Numbered from the stretch's first letter, positions 1 to 9,182 are shown. The stretch: 64,000 nucleotides of DNA from Paenibacillus sp. DMB5 (GCF_001517085.1 NZ_LRAC01000133.1:22811-86810); one strand, 5' to 3'. Made by a program: numbers and translations. The notes: generated by a model from the letters alone, not told the origin.

Positions 1-59
1 GCCAGACTGGAGCCGAAACGGCCGAGGCCGATCACAACAAACTGCTGTGCTTTTAACAT
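1..59 (-). CDS. KtrA/KtrC-type potassium channel regulatory subunit, N-terminal fragment
   Basis: Only the first 19 codons are present; the gene runs off the left edge. The translation starts MLKAQQFVVIGLGRFGSSL, whose GxGxFG pattern is the nucleotide-binding loop of an RCK/TrkA-N domain. In this family the cytoplasmic subunit forms an octameric ring that binds ATP/ADP and gates the KtrB membrane subunit. The start follows an AAGGGG site by several bases; a GTG directly before the ATG is an alternative start. It lies 12 bases downstream of ktrB on the same strand, so the two are probably cotranscribed. Assignment rests on the Rossmann loop plus the ktrB neighbour; KtrA and KtrC cannot be told apart. 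Confidence 0.75.
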   Translation of the reverse strand, partial: MLKAQQFVVIGLGRFGSSL

Positions 60-71
60 CACTTTAACCCC

Positions 72-1438
72 TTATCCAATGATCATTTTACCTTCCGGAT
101 ACTTATACAATGGTTTACCCTGTTTCGGACCGAGTGCATAGGCCAGTGTTAAAAGACCAAGCCTTCCCGCAAACATCGTCAGGCAGAGCAGGATTTTCCC
201 GGCATCAGACAGCTCCGGTGTCAGCCCCATCGATAGCCCGACGGTCGCAAACGCCGATGTCGTCTCAAACAGGATCATCAGGAACGGGCGCCTTCTGTGG
301 TTGAGAGAACCATCGACACAGAGACAATCAGCAGCAGGGCAAGCAGCGTAATCGTCAGCGCCTTAAATACCCGCTCCTGGGCCAGGCGGTAACGGAACAG
401 AACAATATCTTCACGCCCCCGCAGCATAGAGACAACCGCCCCGATCATCAGCGTAAAGGTAGTCGTCTTGATTCCCCCGCCGGTGGAGCCCGGAGAGGCG
501 CCGATAAACATCAGGATGATTATAAAAAACTGTGTGGCCTGACGCATGCCTCCGATGTCTACCGTATTGGCACCGGCTGTACGCGGTGTTACCGACTGAA
601 AGAATGAGGCCCAGATTTTGCCGCCGAAGTTAAGAGAACCGAGTGTACGGGTGTTGGTGAACTCGAACACAAAAATCACTACTGCACCGGTTAGGATCAG
701 CGCCCCCGTCATCGACAGAACGACCTTGCTGTGCAGCTGCAGCCGGCGGCTTTTGCGGTATTCAATCAGGTCGGCCATCACAATGAACCCGATACCGCCT
801 GAGACAATCAGCAGCATGACAACCAGATTCACAACAGAATCACTGGCATAAGCGGTAAGGCTGCGGTACTCCCCAAACAGATCAAATCCGGCGTTGTTGA
901 ACATGGAAACGGCATGAAACACACCGTAATACAATGCACGGCCCAGCGGCATATCCGCCGCCCAGCGGAGCGCCAGCAGAACCGCACCGCCTGTCTCAAT
1001 AACCAGCGAATAGACAAGCACCTTGCGGATCAGCCGAACAATCCCCTCCATCGAGCTCTGATTCATTGCCTCCTGGAGAATCAGCCGGTCACGCAGCGAG
1101 ATTTTGCGTTTGAGCAGCAGCGCGAACAGGGTTGCCATCGTCATAAAACCGAGGCCCCCGACCTGTATCAGCAACAGAATAACGATCTGGCCGAAGAGGC
1201 TGAAATGGGTGCCGGTATCCACTACAACCAGCCCGGTTACACAGGTTGCTGAAGTTGCCGTGAAAAGCGCATCTATAAATGTCAGGGAATGACCGGATGC
1301 ACTGGCAAAGGGCAGCATCAGGAGCAGTGTTCCAATCAGGATGACTGCAGCAAATCCCCCCACCAGAATCTGGGGCGGCGACAGCTTAAAAAATCTGAAT
1401 TTAGGAAATTCAGGAAATGGCGAGGCCAAACGGCTCAT
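72..1438 (-). pseudogene. ktrB: KtrB/TrkH-family potassium uptake membrane subunit, frameshifted
   Basis: Membrane subunit of a Ktr K+ transporter. Joining two reading frames gives about 455 residues, close to the family's usual 440-450. Visible are repeated pore-loop segments with selectivity-filter-like glycines (TSATCVTGL, SMFNNAGFDL, SVTPRTAGANTV, TSAFATVGLSMG) and the GASPGSTGGGIKTTT segment. The frame breaks near 285-292: after STTEGA the first frame stops, while the next frame continues as FLMILFETTSAF. One extra C in the GGCGCCCG stretch restores a single protein. I place the start at the Met at 1438, since a longer in-frame extension lacks family character. The complete C-terminus argues for a sequencing indel over decay. 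Confidence 0.85.
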
Positions 1439-1470
1439 CCTTTCACATGCTTCATAACAGCATAAAAAAT

Positions 1471-1524
1471 TTGTATTGTTCCAATAAACATACAAATTAT
1501 ATACGTTATTGTCCAACATCACAA
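1471..1524 (-). promoter_or_regulatory. Predicted sigma-A promoter and short inverted repeat upstream of ktrB
   Basis: On the minus strand a TTGTGA box (1519-1524) and a TATAAT box (1496-1501) are 17 bases apart. Just downstream, TTGTAT and ATACAA (outer limits 1471-1495) form an inverted repeat in the leader. I see no match to the ydaO-type c-di-AMP riboswitch that precedes ktrAB in some Bacillus species. Confidence 0.5.
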
Positions 1525-1554
1525 AGCCTGATTTTTCAATGTGATTAATCTCGC

Positions 1555-1618
1555 TTGAAATTGTATGGTGTGTAGTGGTACACTCCAAATATAAAGTGTA
1601 TGGTTATCCTCCATACAC
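1555..1618 (+). promoter_or_regulatory. Predicted promoter and GntR (YtrA-type) operator
   Basis: TTGAAA (1555-1560) and TACACT (1579-1584), 18 bases apart, form a plausible sigma-A promoter. Immediately downstream is a perfect inverted repeat, GTGTATGG (1596-1603), seven bases, CCATACAC (1611-1618). TACACT and AGTGTA (1579-1584, 1595-1600) form a second pair. Its place between the promoter and the GntR gene suggests autorepression, as in YtrA-type regulators. Confidence 0.55.
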
Positions 1619-1657
1619 ATGACCTCAGGAATCAGTCAGAGAAGGAAGGGGTATTCC

Positions 1658-2050
1658 ATGGATCAGTCCTTTGAGCTTTTGCCGGAACCGTTTCAGATCA
1701 ACCCCTCACTGCCAATCTACGAACAGTTCGCCTGGGCTATACAAGGAAGAATTGTCAGCGGACATATACCGCCCGGCTCGCGGCTGCCCTCCGTAAGAGA
1801 GCTTGCGGCTGGCAGGGGCGTCAACCCTACCACCGCAGCCAGAACCTATCAGGAGCTGGAGCGCATGGGCCTGATTGTTACCTACCGCGGGCAGGGAACC
1901 TTTGTCACCAGGGATGCAGCTGTGATTGGCGAGGCACGTAAAGATATTATGCGCAAGGCAATCAGGGAATTTAAGTCGGCTGCCGGAAAGCTGGGCCTCA
2001 CGGCCGCGCAATTGCTGGAATTTGATAAGGAGGATTCACATGACAGCTAA
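1658..2050 (+). CDS. GntR family transcriptional regulator, YtrA subfamily
   Basis: A 130-residue repressor-type protein with an N-terminal winged helix-turn-helix: PIYEQFAWAIQGRIVSG, then SRLPSVRELAAGRGVNPTTAARTY, is the GntR pattern. The C-terminal part is only about 45 residues, too short for an effector domain, as is typical of YtrA-like members that control ABC transporters. The start at 1658 follows GAAGGAAGGGG by a good spacing; the upstream in-frame Met has no such site. It overlaps the start of the ABC ATPase gene, so the two are translationally coupled. The inverted repeat at 1596-1618 is its likely operator. Ligand unknown; cell-envelope stress is a common inducer in this subfamily. 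Confidence 0.85.
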   Translation: MDQSFELLPEPFQINPSLPIYEQFAWAIQGRIVSGHIPPGSRLPSVRELAAGRGVNPTTAARTYQELERMGLIVTYRGQGTFVTRDAAVIGEARKDIMRKAIREFKSAAGKLGLTAAQLLEFDKEDSHDS

Positions 2051-2771
2051 TCGTTACAGTATGGAGGCGGCTGCAGGGCCTGCGGCGGTAGAGTGCCGGG
2101 GACTCGGGCTTGCGCGAAGAAAAAAGAGCATTCTCCAGGGCATCAGCTTCGATATTCCCGAGGGCAGCCTGACCGGCCTGCTCGGCCCTAACGGGGCCGG
2201 CAAATCCTCGCTGCTGCGGATTATAGCCGGACTGGCCGCCCCGGATACAGGCTCTGTACGGATTTTCGGCCAGCCGGCGGGCATAGAGCAGCTCGGCATG
2301 CTGTCACTCCTGCCGGACCGCAGCAATCTGCCCGGCTGGCTGAGCGTCAGGGAATGGCTGGATTTTGCCGCCGGAATCTATCCGGACTGGGACCCGGTCA
2401 AAGCGCTGGAGCTGCAGGCAGAGCTCAATGTTTCCATGGAGCCGGCCATCTCTTCACTGTCCCGCGGCGAGGAGGCAAGGCTGCAGCTGCTGACCTGCCT
2501 GTCCCGCCAAGCACCGCTGATTATCCTCGACGAACCGTTCACCGGTGTTGATCTTCTCTCCCGCGAACGGATTGCTTCCGCTGTAGTCGGTGAGCTTGCC
2601 GACGGCCGGCGCACCTTTCTGATTGCCACTCACGACATCCGGGAAATGGAGCTGCTGTTCGACCGGCTGATTCTGATCGGCGAAGGAACGATCCGCAGCA
2701 TTGAAGATGTAGATAGGCTGCGCCGCTCCGGGAAATCGGTCGAATCTCACTACAGGGAAGTGTTCGCATGA
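2040..2771 (+). CDS. ABC transporter ATP-binding protein (YtrB-like)
   Basis: A 243-residue ABC ATPase that would power an exporter or membrane-stress transporter. Visible motifs in order: Walker A GPNGAGKS, a divergent signature SLSRGEEARLQLL, Walker B LIILDEPFTGVD and the switch histidine in ATHDIREM. The start at 2040 overlaps the end of the GntR gene and follows AAGGAGG by six bases. The stop overlaps the permease start by four bases (ATGA), so the three genes form one tightly coupled operon. Because the partner permease is broken (see 2768-4331), the transporter may be non-functional as sequenced. Substrate unknown. Confidence 0.85.
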   Translation: MTANRYSMEAAAGPAAVECRGLGLARRKKSILQGISFDIPEGSLTGLLGPNGAGKSSLLRIIAGLAAPDTGSVRIFGQPAGIEQLGMLSLLPDRSNLPGWLSVREWLDFAAGIYPDWDPVKALELQAELNVSMEPAISSLSRGEEARLQLLTCLSRQAPLIILDEPFTGVDLLSRERIASAVVGELADGRRTFLIATHDIREMELLFDRLILIGEGTIRSIEDVDRLRRSGKSVESHYREVFA

Positions 2772-4331
2772 ACGCGATGAAGACGCTGGTCCGGCTGGAG
2801 TACAGCCGTTATAACCTTTCAAGACTTGGTAAACATTACAGGCTGCTGACAGCCCTGATTCTGGTCTTCGGCACGGTGTTAATCGGCATCTACCTTCCCG
2901 GCTCCAGATCATCGGAACGCACACCCTTCATCTATGCCGCTTTGCTGGTATGGTCAGCGGTGACAGTCCTTTCGGCAGTCAGTATGTTAAGCTTTATGAA
3001 CGCCGGCTCCCGCGACTGGATACTCTCCTTTCCCCACTCCAGATTGAAGCTGCTGTATGCCAAAATGATCAGTCTTCTCGGACATAGCCTTCAGCTGACG
3101 CTTGCAGTTCTCCTGGCCGCCGTTATGCTATATCTCTATTCTGTCCGAAGCGGCTGGTATCCACCGTTATCCATGCCTGAACTTCTCTATTTGGTTGCGG
3201 CATATACGCTGTTCATTCTGATTTTTCTGCCGTTCGCCGTGATATTCGGACTCGCAATCTGCCTGTTTCTGCAGCCGGCCAAATTAGCACTGCTGCTCTT
3301 CATTCCGTACACTGCATTATGGATGTCACCGTTTATAGCTGACGGCATTTATGGCACCGGGTACTCCGGTGTGCAGGCAGCAGCCCCCGGCTCACCCGGT
3401 TTTATGCTGTATGCTTCACTTGCAGCAGCCGCTGCCGGCTGGCCGCTTGGCCATCTGCTGATGCTGCTGGTTGCCGCCAGAGGCCTGGAAGCGGAAGGGC
3501 AGGAAGTCCGTTCTTCCAGTCCTTCCGCGCTTCACGCCGTTTCAGATCCGGGACGCTGCGGATTGGCCGGAATGCCGGTCTGCAGAAGGATACCCCCGCA
3601 TTCATGATGCTGTACCGGCTCTATGCCGGCCGGAAGCGCCGGACAGAGAAGCATCCGGCTGTACTCAGCCTGAAATTCGCTGTTCCGCCCATGGTGGCAG
3701 CCGTTTTTTACTTCGGCATAACCTCAAATGTGGAATCCGTAGTCCTGTCCCTCATGAGATCACTGTTTGGGCTGGTGATTACCTTCAGCAGCGTCTGGGT
3801 TCTCCTGCGCAGCAGCAGCGAGCGCAAACAATTACCTTAGCTACTGGGCTTTCCGCAGAGCCGGCTGGCTCTGCTGCTAAGCGGTGTGGCCGTGGTATGG
3901 ACTACTGCGATGCGGATTATGGGTATCCTGCTGCTCTCAGCCGTTGCCGGCAGCGTCGCCGCCCTGATTGCCGGCAATACCGGGCTGCAGGACTGGTCTC
4001 AAACCTTGATCTGGCTGTTATATTTCTTCCTGTTTTATGTATTGGCGTTAACTGTCATGCTGTGTCTGCTGCAGCTGGAATACTATACTTTGAAAGCACC
4101 GGTGTGGGTATTCTGATGTTCCCGGTATCTTTATTAGGGCTTATGGGCGGTGTTTTCCTGAATAAATTCATTTTTCTGCCTGCTGAGCTGCACACCGGGA
4201 TTCTGCCCGACTGGAGTCTGCTTGGCTGGATCGCCTTGATCGGATTGCCTGCAGCATTTTGCTGTATTCCGGCAGGCGCCAGATATTATCACCTCAGCCT
4301 GAGCCGGCCCGCCGGGAAAAAGCAGGCATAA
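2768..4331 (+). pseudogene. ABC transporter permease, disrupted by two frameshifts and a stop
   Basis: The membrane partner of the preceding ATPase. The first frame (from 2768) carries several hydrophobic segments up to about 3480. The homologous-looking reading then continues one frame over (GSPFFQSFRASRRFRSG, then VLSLKFAVPPMVAAVFYF) to a TAG at 3838-3840. After that it resumes in the same frame (LLGFPQSRLALLLSG) and shifts again near 4085 to end at 4331. Each shift equals one missing base; the TAG needs a separate change. Rejoined, it would be about 520 residues. No short open piece here should be taken as an intact protein. Three lesions make genuine decay more likely here than in the other broken genes of the window. 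Confidence 0.75.
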
Positions 4332-4392
4332 GCCGGGGCTCGTTTACGTAAAAGTAAAGTTAGATAAGCCCGCATCTTCTAACAGGTATTTT

Positions 4393-4421
4393 TTGTAACT
4401 GCCAGGCCTGTCCCGTATAAT
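4393..4421 (+). promoter_or_regulatory. Predicted sigma-A promoter for the CPBP protease gene
   Basis: TTGTAA (4393-4398) and a consensus TATAAT (4416-4421) are exactly 17 bases apart, about 50 bases before the start codon at 4470. Confidence 0.6.
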
Positions 4422-4469
4422 GAAACAGAATATGCATACTACAAATGAATCCATGCAAGGAGGCGTTTC

Positions 4470-6197
4470 ATGAATTCCGTCGGCCAGCCTTTACAGCAGC
4501 GGCCCCTTACCAAAAGACTTATTTTCGCCGGTATAATCGGTCTTATCGTTTTCCTTATGTTCCAGGTTGTACCCCAGCTTTACAGCGGGGGATCGGCATC
4601 CACGATCAGCAAGACCGAAGCCCGCGGCAAAGCGGCCGCATTCGCAGCACAGCAGCTCGGCCATCAGGAGACAGACCAGGATCACTGGACAGTAAGCTAC
4701 CAGACCGACTCTTCCTTCTATGGCTATATGTCCCGTGAAAAGCTCCTGCAGAGTTACAATGACAATAAGCTTGATCAGCGGTATCCGTTCGACGTCTATC
4801 ATGCGGTTCTTTATACTGACGGTGAAGCCGATCCTGTTCTTGCCGTTGATCTCAATATGTATACAGGCGAGGTTACCGCCTTTGCCCTGGGCGGATATGC
4901 CCATGCAAGTGACGGAAGGGACTATGGCGATCCGCCGGCACCCGGGAATTCGAAAGGCGTCTATCTGGACAGCAGCGTGAACGGCGGACTCAGCCTGCAG
5001 CAAAAGGAAACCCTCGCCAGACCCTGGCTGCAGCTATGGGGAGCAAACCCCGCCAAGCTGCAGATTGAAGCAGATTCCGATGGCTACGGTCTCGTCTATT
5101 CCGACAGCTCCGTCAAAGTAGGAGAAGCTGCTCTGTGCTATCAGTTTCATTTTCTGGACGGAGAGCTGTCTTATTTCCGTGCCGGATTCTCCGCCCCGGC
5201 CTGGCATGACTCCTACGTGGAGGACCAGAAATCGCTGGCTACGAAGCTGACCCTGTTCGGCTATGCCCTGCCGACGCTGGCACTCGGCCTGCTGGCGCTG
5301 ATCTTCAGCATTCTGCGGCGCAGTCATACTTCTTTTGTACGCGGCATCACTTTAAGCTCGATCCATTTCACCATCATGATGATCAGCACCTACAATATGC
5401 TGCCCGAGCCGGTTTCCGACACTGCTGAGGCCCGAATAACCTCTGTAATTATGTTTATTATCTATGCCCTTTACAGCCTGCTGATGTCGTCGCTGCTCTA
5501 TTTCTCCCTCGTCGGGGGCAACGGACTGTGGCGTAAGGAGGAAGGGCTGAACCCGTGGCCGCGTGCCAAAGAGCCGGGGTACGGCAAATATGTGCTGGAC
5601 AGCATGTCTGCCGGTTATATCTGGGCCCTTATCCTGCTTGGCGTGCAGACCATTATGTTTATTATTTTGACGTTCACCCTGGATAACTGGTCCACAACAG
5701 ACGCCAGCCAGTCTCCTTATAATATGAGGTACGCCCTGCTGATGCCGATTGTTGCCTGGCTTGCCGGCTTGTCCGAGGAAGCGGTCTACCGCCTGTTCGG
5801 CATCCAGATGCTCAAAAAGCTCGTCAAAAACACATTGATCGCCTCCCTGATCACCACACTGATCTGGGCTTTCGGGCATACCCTGTACCCGATCTACCCG
5901 GTTATCTCAAGGCCGATTGAGTTGACTGTCATCGGGCTGCTGTTCAGCTATATTTTTCTGCGTTACGGCTTTATCGCCGTCATGTTCGCCCACGTCGTAT
6001 TTGACAGCATTCTGATCGGCATGACCCTGATCTTCATGCGGGAAAGTGTAAATGTAGCCGCTGGTACTGTCACCATCCTCCTGCCGCTCATTGTCGGCTA
6101 TATCGTGTACCGGTTCAATCCGCCGGACCGGACCGGCCGCCAGGACTCTCAAGGTCCTGACGGGCCGCTCCAGCCCGCAGGGCTAGATTCCCCTTAA
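4470..6197 (+). CDS. CPBP family intramembrane glutamic endopeptidase with long extracytoplasmic N-terminal region
   Basis: A 575-residue polytopic membrane protein. A first membrane segment lies at about residues 18-38, followed by about 220 residues of mostly polar, presumably extracytoplasmic sequence. Some eight hydrophobic segments then follow. The C-terminal CPBP (Abi/CAAX protease-like) module has the EExxxR motif as SEEAVYR (E436, E437, R441) and a downstream FGH motif. A further AHVVFDS motif follows. The start follows GGAGGCGTTTC; promoter and terminator flank it as a single-gene unit. The large N-terminal domain is unusual for a family often near 200-300 residues. The substrate cannot be inferred from sequence. 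Confidence 0.8.
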   Translation: MNSVGQPLQQRPLTKRLIFAGIIGLIVFLMFQVVPQLYSGGSASTISKTEARGKAAAFAAQQLGHQETDQDHWTVSYQTDSSFYGYMSREKLLQSYNDNKLDQRYPFDVYHAVLYTDGEADPVLAVDLNMYTGEVTAFALGGYAHASDGRDYGDPPAPGNSKGVYLDSSVNGGLSLQQKETLARPWLQLWGANPAKLQIEADSDGYGLVYSDSSVKVGEAALCYQFHFLDGELSYFRAGFSAPAWHDSYVEDQKSLATKLTLFGYALPTLALGLLALIFSILRRSHTSFVRGITLSSIHFTIMMISTYNMLPEPVSDTAEARITSVIMFIIYALYSLLMSSLLYFSLVGGNGLWRKEEGLNPWPRAKEPGYGKYVLDSMSAGYIWALILLGVQTIMFIILTFTLDNWSTTDASQSPYNMRYALLMPIVAWLAGLSEEAVYRLFGIQMLKKLVKNTLIASLITTLIWAFGHTLYPIYPVISRPIELTVIGLLFSYIFLRYGFIAVMFAHVVFDSILIGMTLIFMRESVNVAAGTVTILLPLIVGYIVYRFNPPDRTGRQDSQGPDGPLQPAGLDSP

Positions 6198-6200
6198 TAA

Positions 6201-6250
6201 AAAAGGTGCTCCGCAGTCTGCTGATATAGCAGCCAGGAGCACCTTTTATT
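6201..6250 (+). terminator. Rho-independent terminator
   Basis: Perfect arms AAAAGGTGCTCC (6201-6212) and GGAGCACCTTTT (6236-6247) followed by T-rich sequence, three bases after the CPBP gene. Confidence 0.8.
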
Positions 6251-6283
6251 TTGCGGATTACTCTTTGTTTGCCGGACCTCCAT

Positions 6284-6379
6284 TTATCTTCTCTTGAAAA
6301 ACCGGTCATAAATTACCAGAGCAACCACTATCATAAATACCTCCATCAAAAAATGGGGAAGCAGCAATATGTATTCCAC
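6284..6379 (-). CDS. Putative 31-residue single-pass membrane peptide
   Basis: A short frame starting at GTG (6377-6379), preceded by GGAGG with six-base spacing, encodes a peptide beginning VEYILLLPHFLMEVFM. It is hydrophobic throughout and ends with a basic tail, DRFFKRR. The layout of one membrane helix plus positive C-terminus is typical of small bacterial membrane peptides. I do not recognise a family. Support is the ribosome-binding site and the amphipathic design; conservation in relatives is not visible here. Confidence 0.4.
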   Translation of the reverse strand: MEYILLLPHFLMEVFMIVVALVIYDRFFKRR

Positions 6380-6470
6380 AAGTAACCTCCTGTCTCCAGA
6401 TATGATTATTTTTTATATATATAAATATTTCCGCTCAATTTACAATATCCTTTATTTTCCTTCCAGTTTG

Positions 6471-6584
6471 CCGCTCAGCTCGGCTTCGGCTGGAATCAAG
6501 GGCATTTTTGTCTTTCATTTCGCCCATTTCCCCACTTGGAGCGAAATCAAGGGCATTTTTGCCTCTCCTTTCGCCGCTCAGCTC
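6471..6584. repeat. Imperfect tandem repeat, 51-bp spacing
   Basis: The core AATCAAGGGCATTTTTG occurs at about 6494-6510 and 6545-6561. The words CCGCTCAGCTC and CCTTTCGCC-like flanks also recur (6471 and 6574). The stretch lies between a small membrane ORF and the uvrC terminator and has no coding frame of its own. Confidence 0.6.
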
Positions 6585-6605
6585 TTCCGCCAGCCGCAAC
6601 ATAAC

Positions 6606-6636
6606 AAAAAGGCCGGCCCCATAGGGCCAGCCCGAA
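6606..6636 (-). terminator. Terminator of uvrC
   Basis: On the minus strand GGCTGGCCC, a short loop, GGGCCGGCC and then TTTTTG; it lies about ten bases after the uvrC stop. Confidence 0.7.
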
Positions 6637-6644
6637 AATACATA

Positions 6645-8716
6645 TTATGCCTCATCCTCACTGTGAGAAACAGCCTCTACGGCCGGCTCCTCATCATTAA
6701 GTGCAGCCAGGATCTGCCCGGCCAGCTTCTCGCCTATGGAGAGTACGCGGAAGTCCTCGACAGAGGCCTCCTTGATCTTCTTCAGTGAGCCGAAATGCTT
6801 CAGCAGCGCCTTCCGGCGCTTCTCCCCGATCCCAGGGATCGAATCCAGCTTCGAGGTCACCATCGATTTGCCCCGCTGCTCGCGGTGGAACGTGATTGCG
6901 AAGCGGTGAACCTCGTCCTGGATACGCTGCAGCAGGTAGAATTCCTGGCTGTCCCGCGCCAGCGGAACCGGCTCGGCGGAGTCGCCGATCAGGAGCTGCG
7001 CCGTCTTATGCTTGTCATCCTTGACCAGGCCGCAGACCGGAATGTACAGCCCCAGCTCGTTCTGCAGAATATCAATCGCCGAGGAAATCTGCCCTTTACC
7101 GCCGTCGACCACAATCAGGTCGGGCTGCGGCAGGTCTTCCTTCAGCACCCGCTCATACCGCCGCCGGATAACCTCGCGCATCGTTTCGTAGTCATCCGGA
7201 CCCTGTACGGTGCGGACCTTATACTTGCGGTATTCCTTTCGGGCAGGCTTGCCGTCAATGAACACGACCATCGCCGACACCGGATTGGCACCCTGGATGT
7301 TCGAGTTATCGAACGCTTCAATCCGGTTCAGCGATTCCAGCCCCAGACTCTGGCCGAGGCTGAACGCCGCGCCGGAGGTCCGCTCCTCGTCCCGCTCGAT
7401 CAGCCGGAACTTCTCATCCAGCGCGACCCGGCTGTTCTGGCAGGCCATGCCGACCATCTGCTTCTTCAGTCCGCGCTGCGGCACCAGCACCTTCAGGCCC
7501 AGCCATTCCTGCAGGGCTGCCGCCCCGCCGGCCGGGTCCACCATACCAACTGCGGTAGCCTCAGCCGCCGCAGCTTCGCGCGCAGCAGCCTCCTCCGCAG
7601 TCCCGGCTTCACCGGTTTCCGAAGCGGATACAGCCCGCCCGCCTTCATACTCCGCAGCCGTCACAGCCTCTGCCCCGTCAGCTAACTCTTCATCCTCCTC
7701 GTCAACAGCCGCCGCCAGCCTGCTCGCGGCCACTGCAGCTCCGGCGGAAGCAGCCGAAGGCTTCTCGGTGCCTTCGCTTACCAGCTCCGGCAGCAGAATT
7801 TCCTGCGGCAGCGCCGGATTCTCGCTGTAGTACTGCGTTACATACGACATGAAGTCGCTGTAAGCCTCGCCGTAGAACGGGAATACGGACGAGTGCCGCT
7901 GGATCATTTTCCCCTGGCGCATATACAGAATCTGCACGCACATCCAGCCCTTGTCCACGGCGTAACCGAACACATCGCGGTCCTTTGTATCAGCCGTATT
8001 GATCTTCTGCTTCTCCATCAGGGCATCGATGTGATGATCTGGTCACGCAGCTCCTTGGCGCGCTCGAAGTACAGCTCCTCTGCGGCCTCCTGCATCTTTT
8101 GCTGCAGATCCTTTTTGACTGCCTCATGCCCGCCGCCTAAGAAAGCCGATATATCGCGGATAATCTCATCATAAGACGACTTGGGCACTTCCTTCTCGCA
8201 CGGGGCAAGGCACTGGCCCATATGGTAATAGAGACAGACCTCCTTCGGCATCACACCGCACTTGCGCAGCGGATACATCCGGTCGAGCAGCTTCTTGGTC
8301 TGCTGGGCGGCATAAGAATTCGGATACGGCCCGAAATATTTGGCTTTATCTTTAAGCACCCGGCGTGTAACTTCAAGGCGCGGATGCGCTTCGTTCGTTA
8401 TTTTGAGATACGGAAACGTCTTGTCATCCTTCAAAAGCACGTTGTAACGCGGCATATGCTTCTTGATCAGATTGCACTCCAGAATGAGCGCTTCCATATT
8501 GCTGGAAGTAACTATATATTCAAAATCAACAATGTTGGCGACCAGACGCTGGGTTTTGCCGTTATGACTGCCTGTAAAATAAGAGCGGACGCGGTTCTTC
8601 AGCACCTTCGCCTTGCCCACGTAAATAATGGTGCCCTCTTCATTCTTCATCAGGTAGCACCCGGGCAGATCCGGCAGCAGCGCCAGCTTGTTGCGGATAT
8701 TATCGCTATAATCCAT
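6645..8716 (-). pseudogene. uvrC: Excinuclease ABC subunit C, frameshifted, with a large Ala/Glu-rich insert
   Basis: UvrC makes the dual incision in nucleotide excision repair with UvrA and UvrB. The N-terminal frame has the GIY-YIG nuclease (LPGCYLMKNEEGTIIYVGKA) and enters the UVR motif (ELYFERAKELRDQI). The second frame resumes with DRDVFGYAVDKGWMCVQ, the UvrC nuclease domain (VVDGGKGQ) and C-terminal helix-hairpin-helix repeats (IPGIGEKRRKALL). The frames separate near 8030, where one extra C after ATCATC would join them into about 690 residues. Between 7521 and 7778 lies an insert of about 86 residues, rich in Ala and Glu, before EWLGLKVLVPQRG; B. subtilis UvrC (about 590 residues) lacks it. 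The start at 8716 follows GGGGGAG. Confidence 0.88.
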
Positions 8717-8802
8717 AATTTCTCCCCCACCTGTCACTTGCACATTCATGAAGCTTCCCCGGGTCAGCGGGACTGCTTACTATAGTAATTTTAACACACA
8801 AA

Positions 8803-8830
8803 ACGCCCCCGGATAAACCGAAGGCGCTTG
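8803..8830 (-). terminator. Terminator of trxA
   Basis: On the minus strand CGCCTTCGG, a five-base loop, CCGGGGGCG (with two G-T pairs) and TTTTG, about 35 bases after trxA. Confidence 0.6.
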
Positions 8831-8864
8831 TAATCAGATCTTATTCAGTAGTGATAACTACTTA

Positions 8865-9182
8865 TTATTGGTGTTTAGCTACGATGTTCTTCAGGGAATC
8901 CTTGGAGTTCAGGCCGACAACCTTATCCACCGGCTGACCGTCTTTGAAGAAGATCAGGGTAGGAATGCTCATTACTCCGAAGCGGGAAGCCGTTTCCGGA
9001 TTCTCGTCAACATTCAGCTTGGCAATTTTTACGCTGTCTCCCAGCTCGGCGGACAATTCCTCGAGGATCGGGGAAAGCATTTTGCAAGGGCCGCACCAAG
9101 GTGCCCAGAAATCTACTACTACAGTACCCTGACCTTCAACTTCGCCTACAAAGGACTGGTCAGACACGTTTACGATAGCCAT
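8865..9182 (-). CDS. trxA: Thioredoxin
   Basis: A 105-residue classical thioredoxin that reduces disulfides of cytosolic proteins using electrons from thioredoxin reductase. The active site WCGPCK lies at about residues 28-33, with the conserved cis-Pro region SIPTLIFFKDG and C-terminal GLNSKDSL. Length matches the family (about 104-108). The start is preceded by AAAGGAGGAACAAT. It is a single-gene unit with its own terminator. A TATACT box on the minus strand at 9326-9331 may be part of its promoter, but I see no good -35 element. Confidence 0.95.
   Translation of the reverse strand: MAIVNVSDQSFVGEVEGQGTVVVDFWAPWCGPCKMLSPILEELSAELGDSVKIAKLNVDENPETASRFGVMSIPTLIFFKDGQPVDKVVGLNSKDSLKNIVAKHQ

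Noticed and set aside
1439..1618. c-di-AMP (ydaO) riboswitch before ktrB
   Set aside because: The conserved blocks are not found; only a short inverted repeat is present.
3471..4331. 286-codon frame taken as one protein
   Set aside because: Only its last third is the real permease frame; the first part is out of frame with the membrane segments.
6795..7685. Long open frame opposite uvrC
   Set aside because: It is the antisense shadow of a strongly coding, GC-biased gene and has no domain character.
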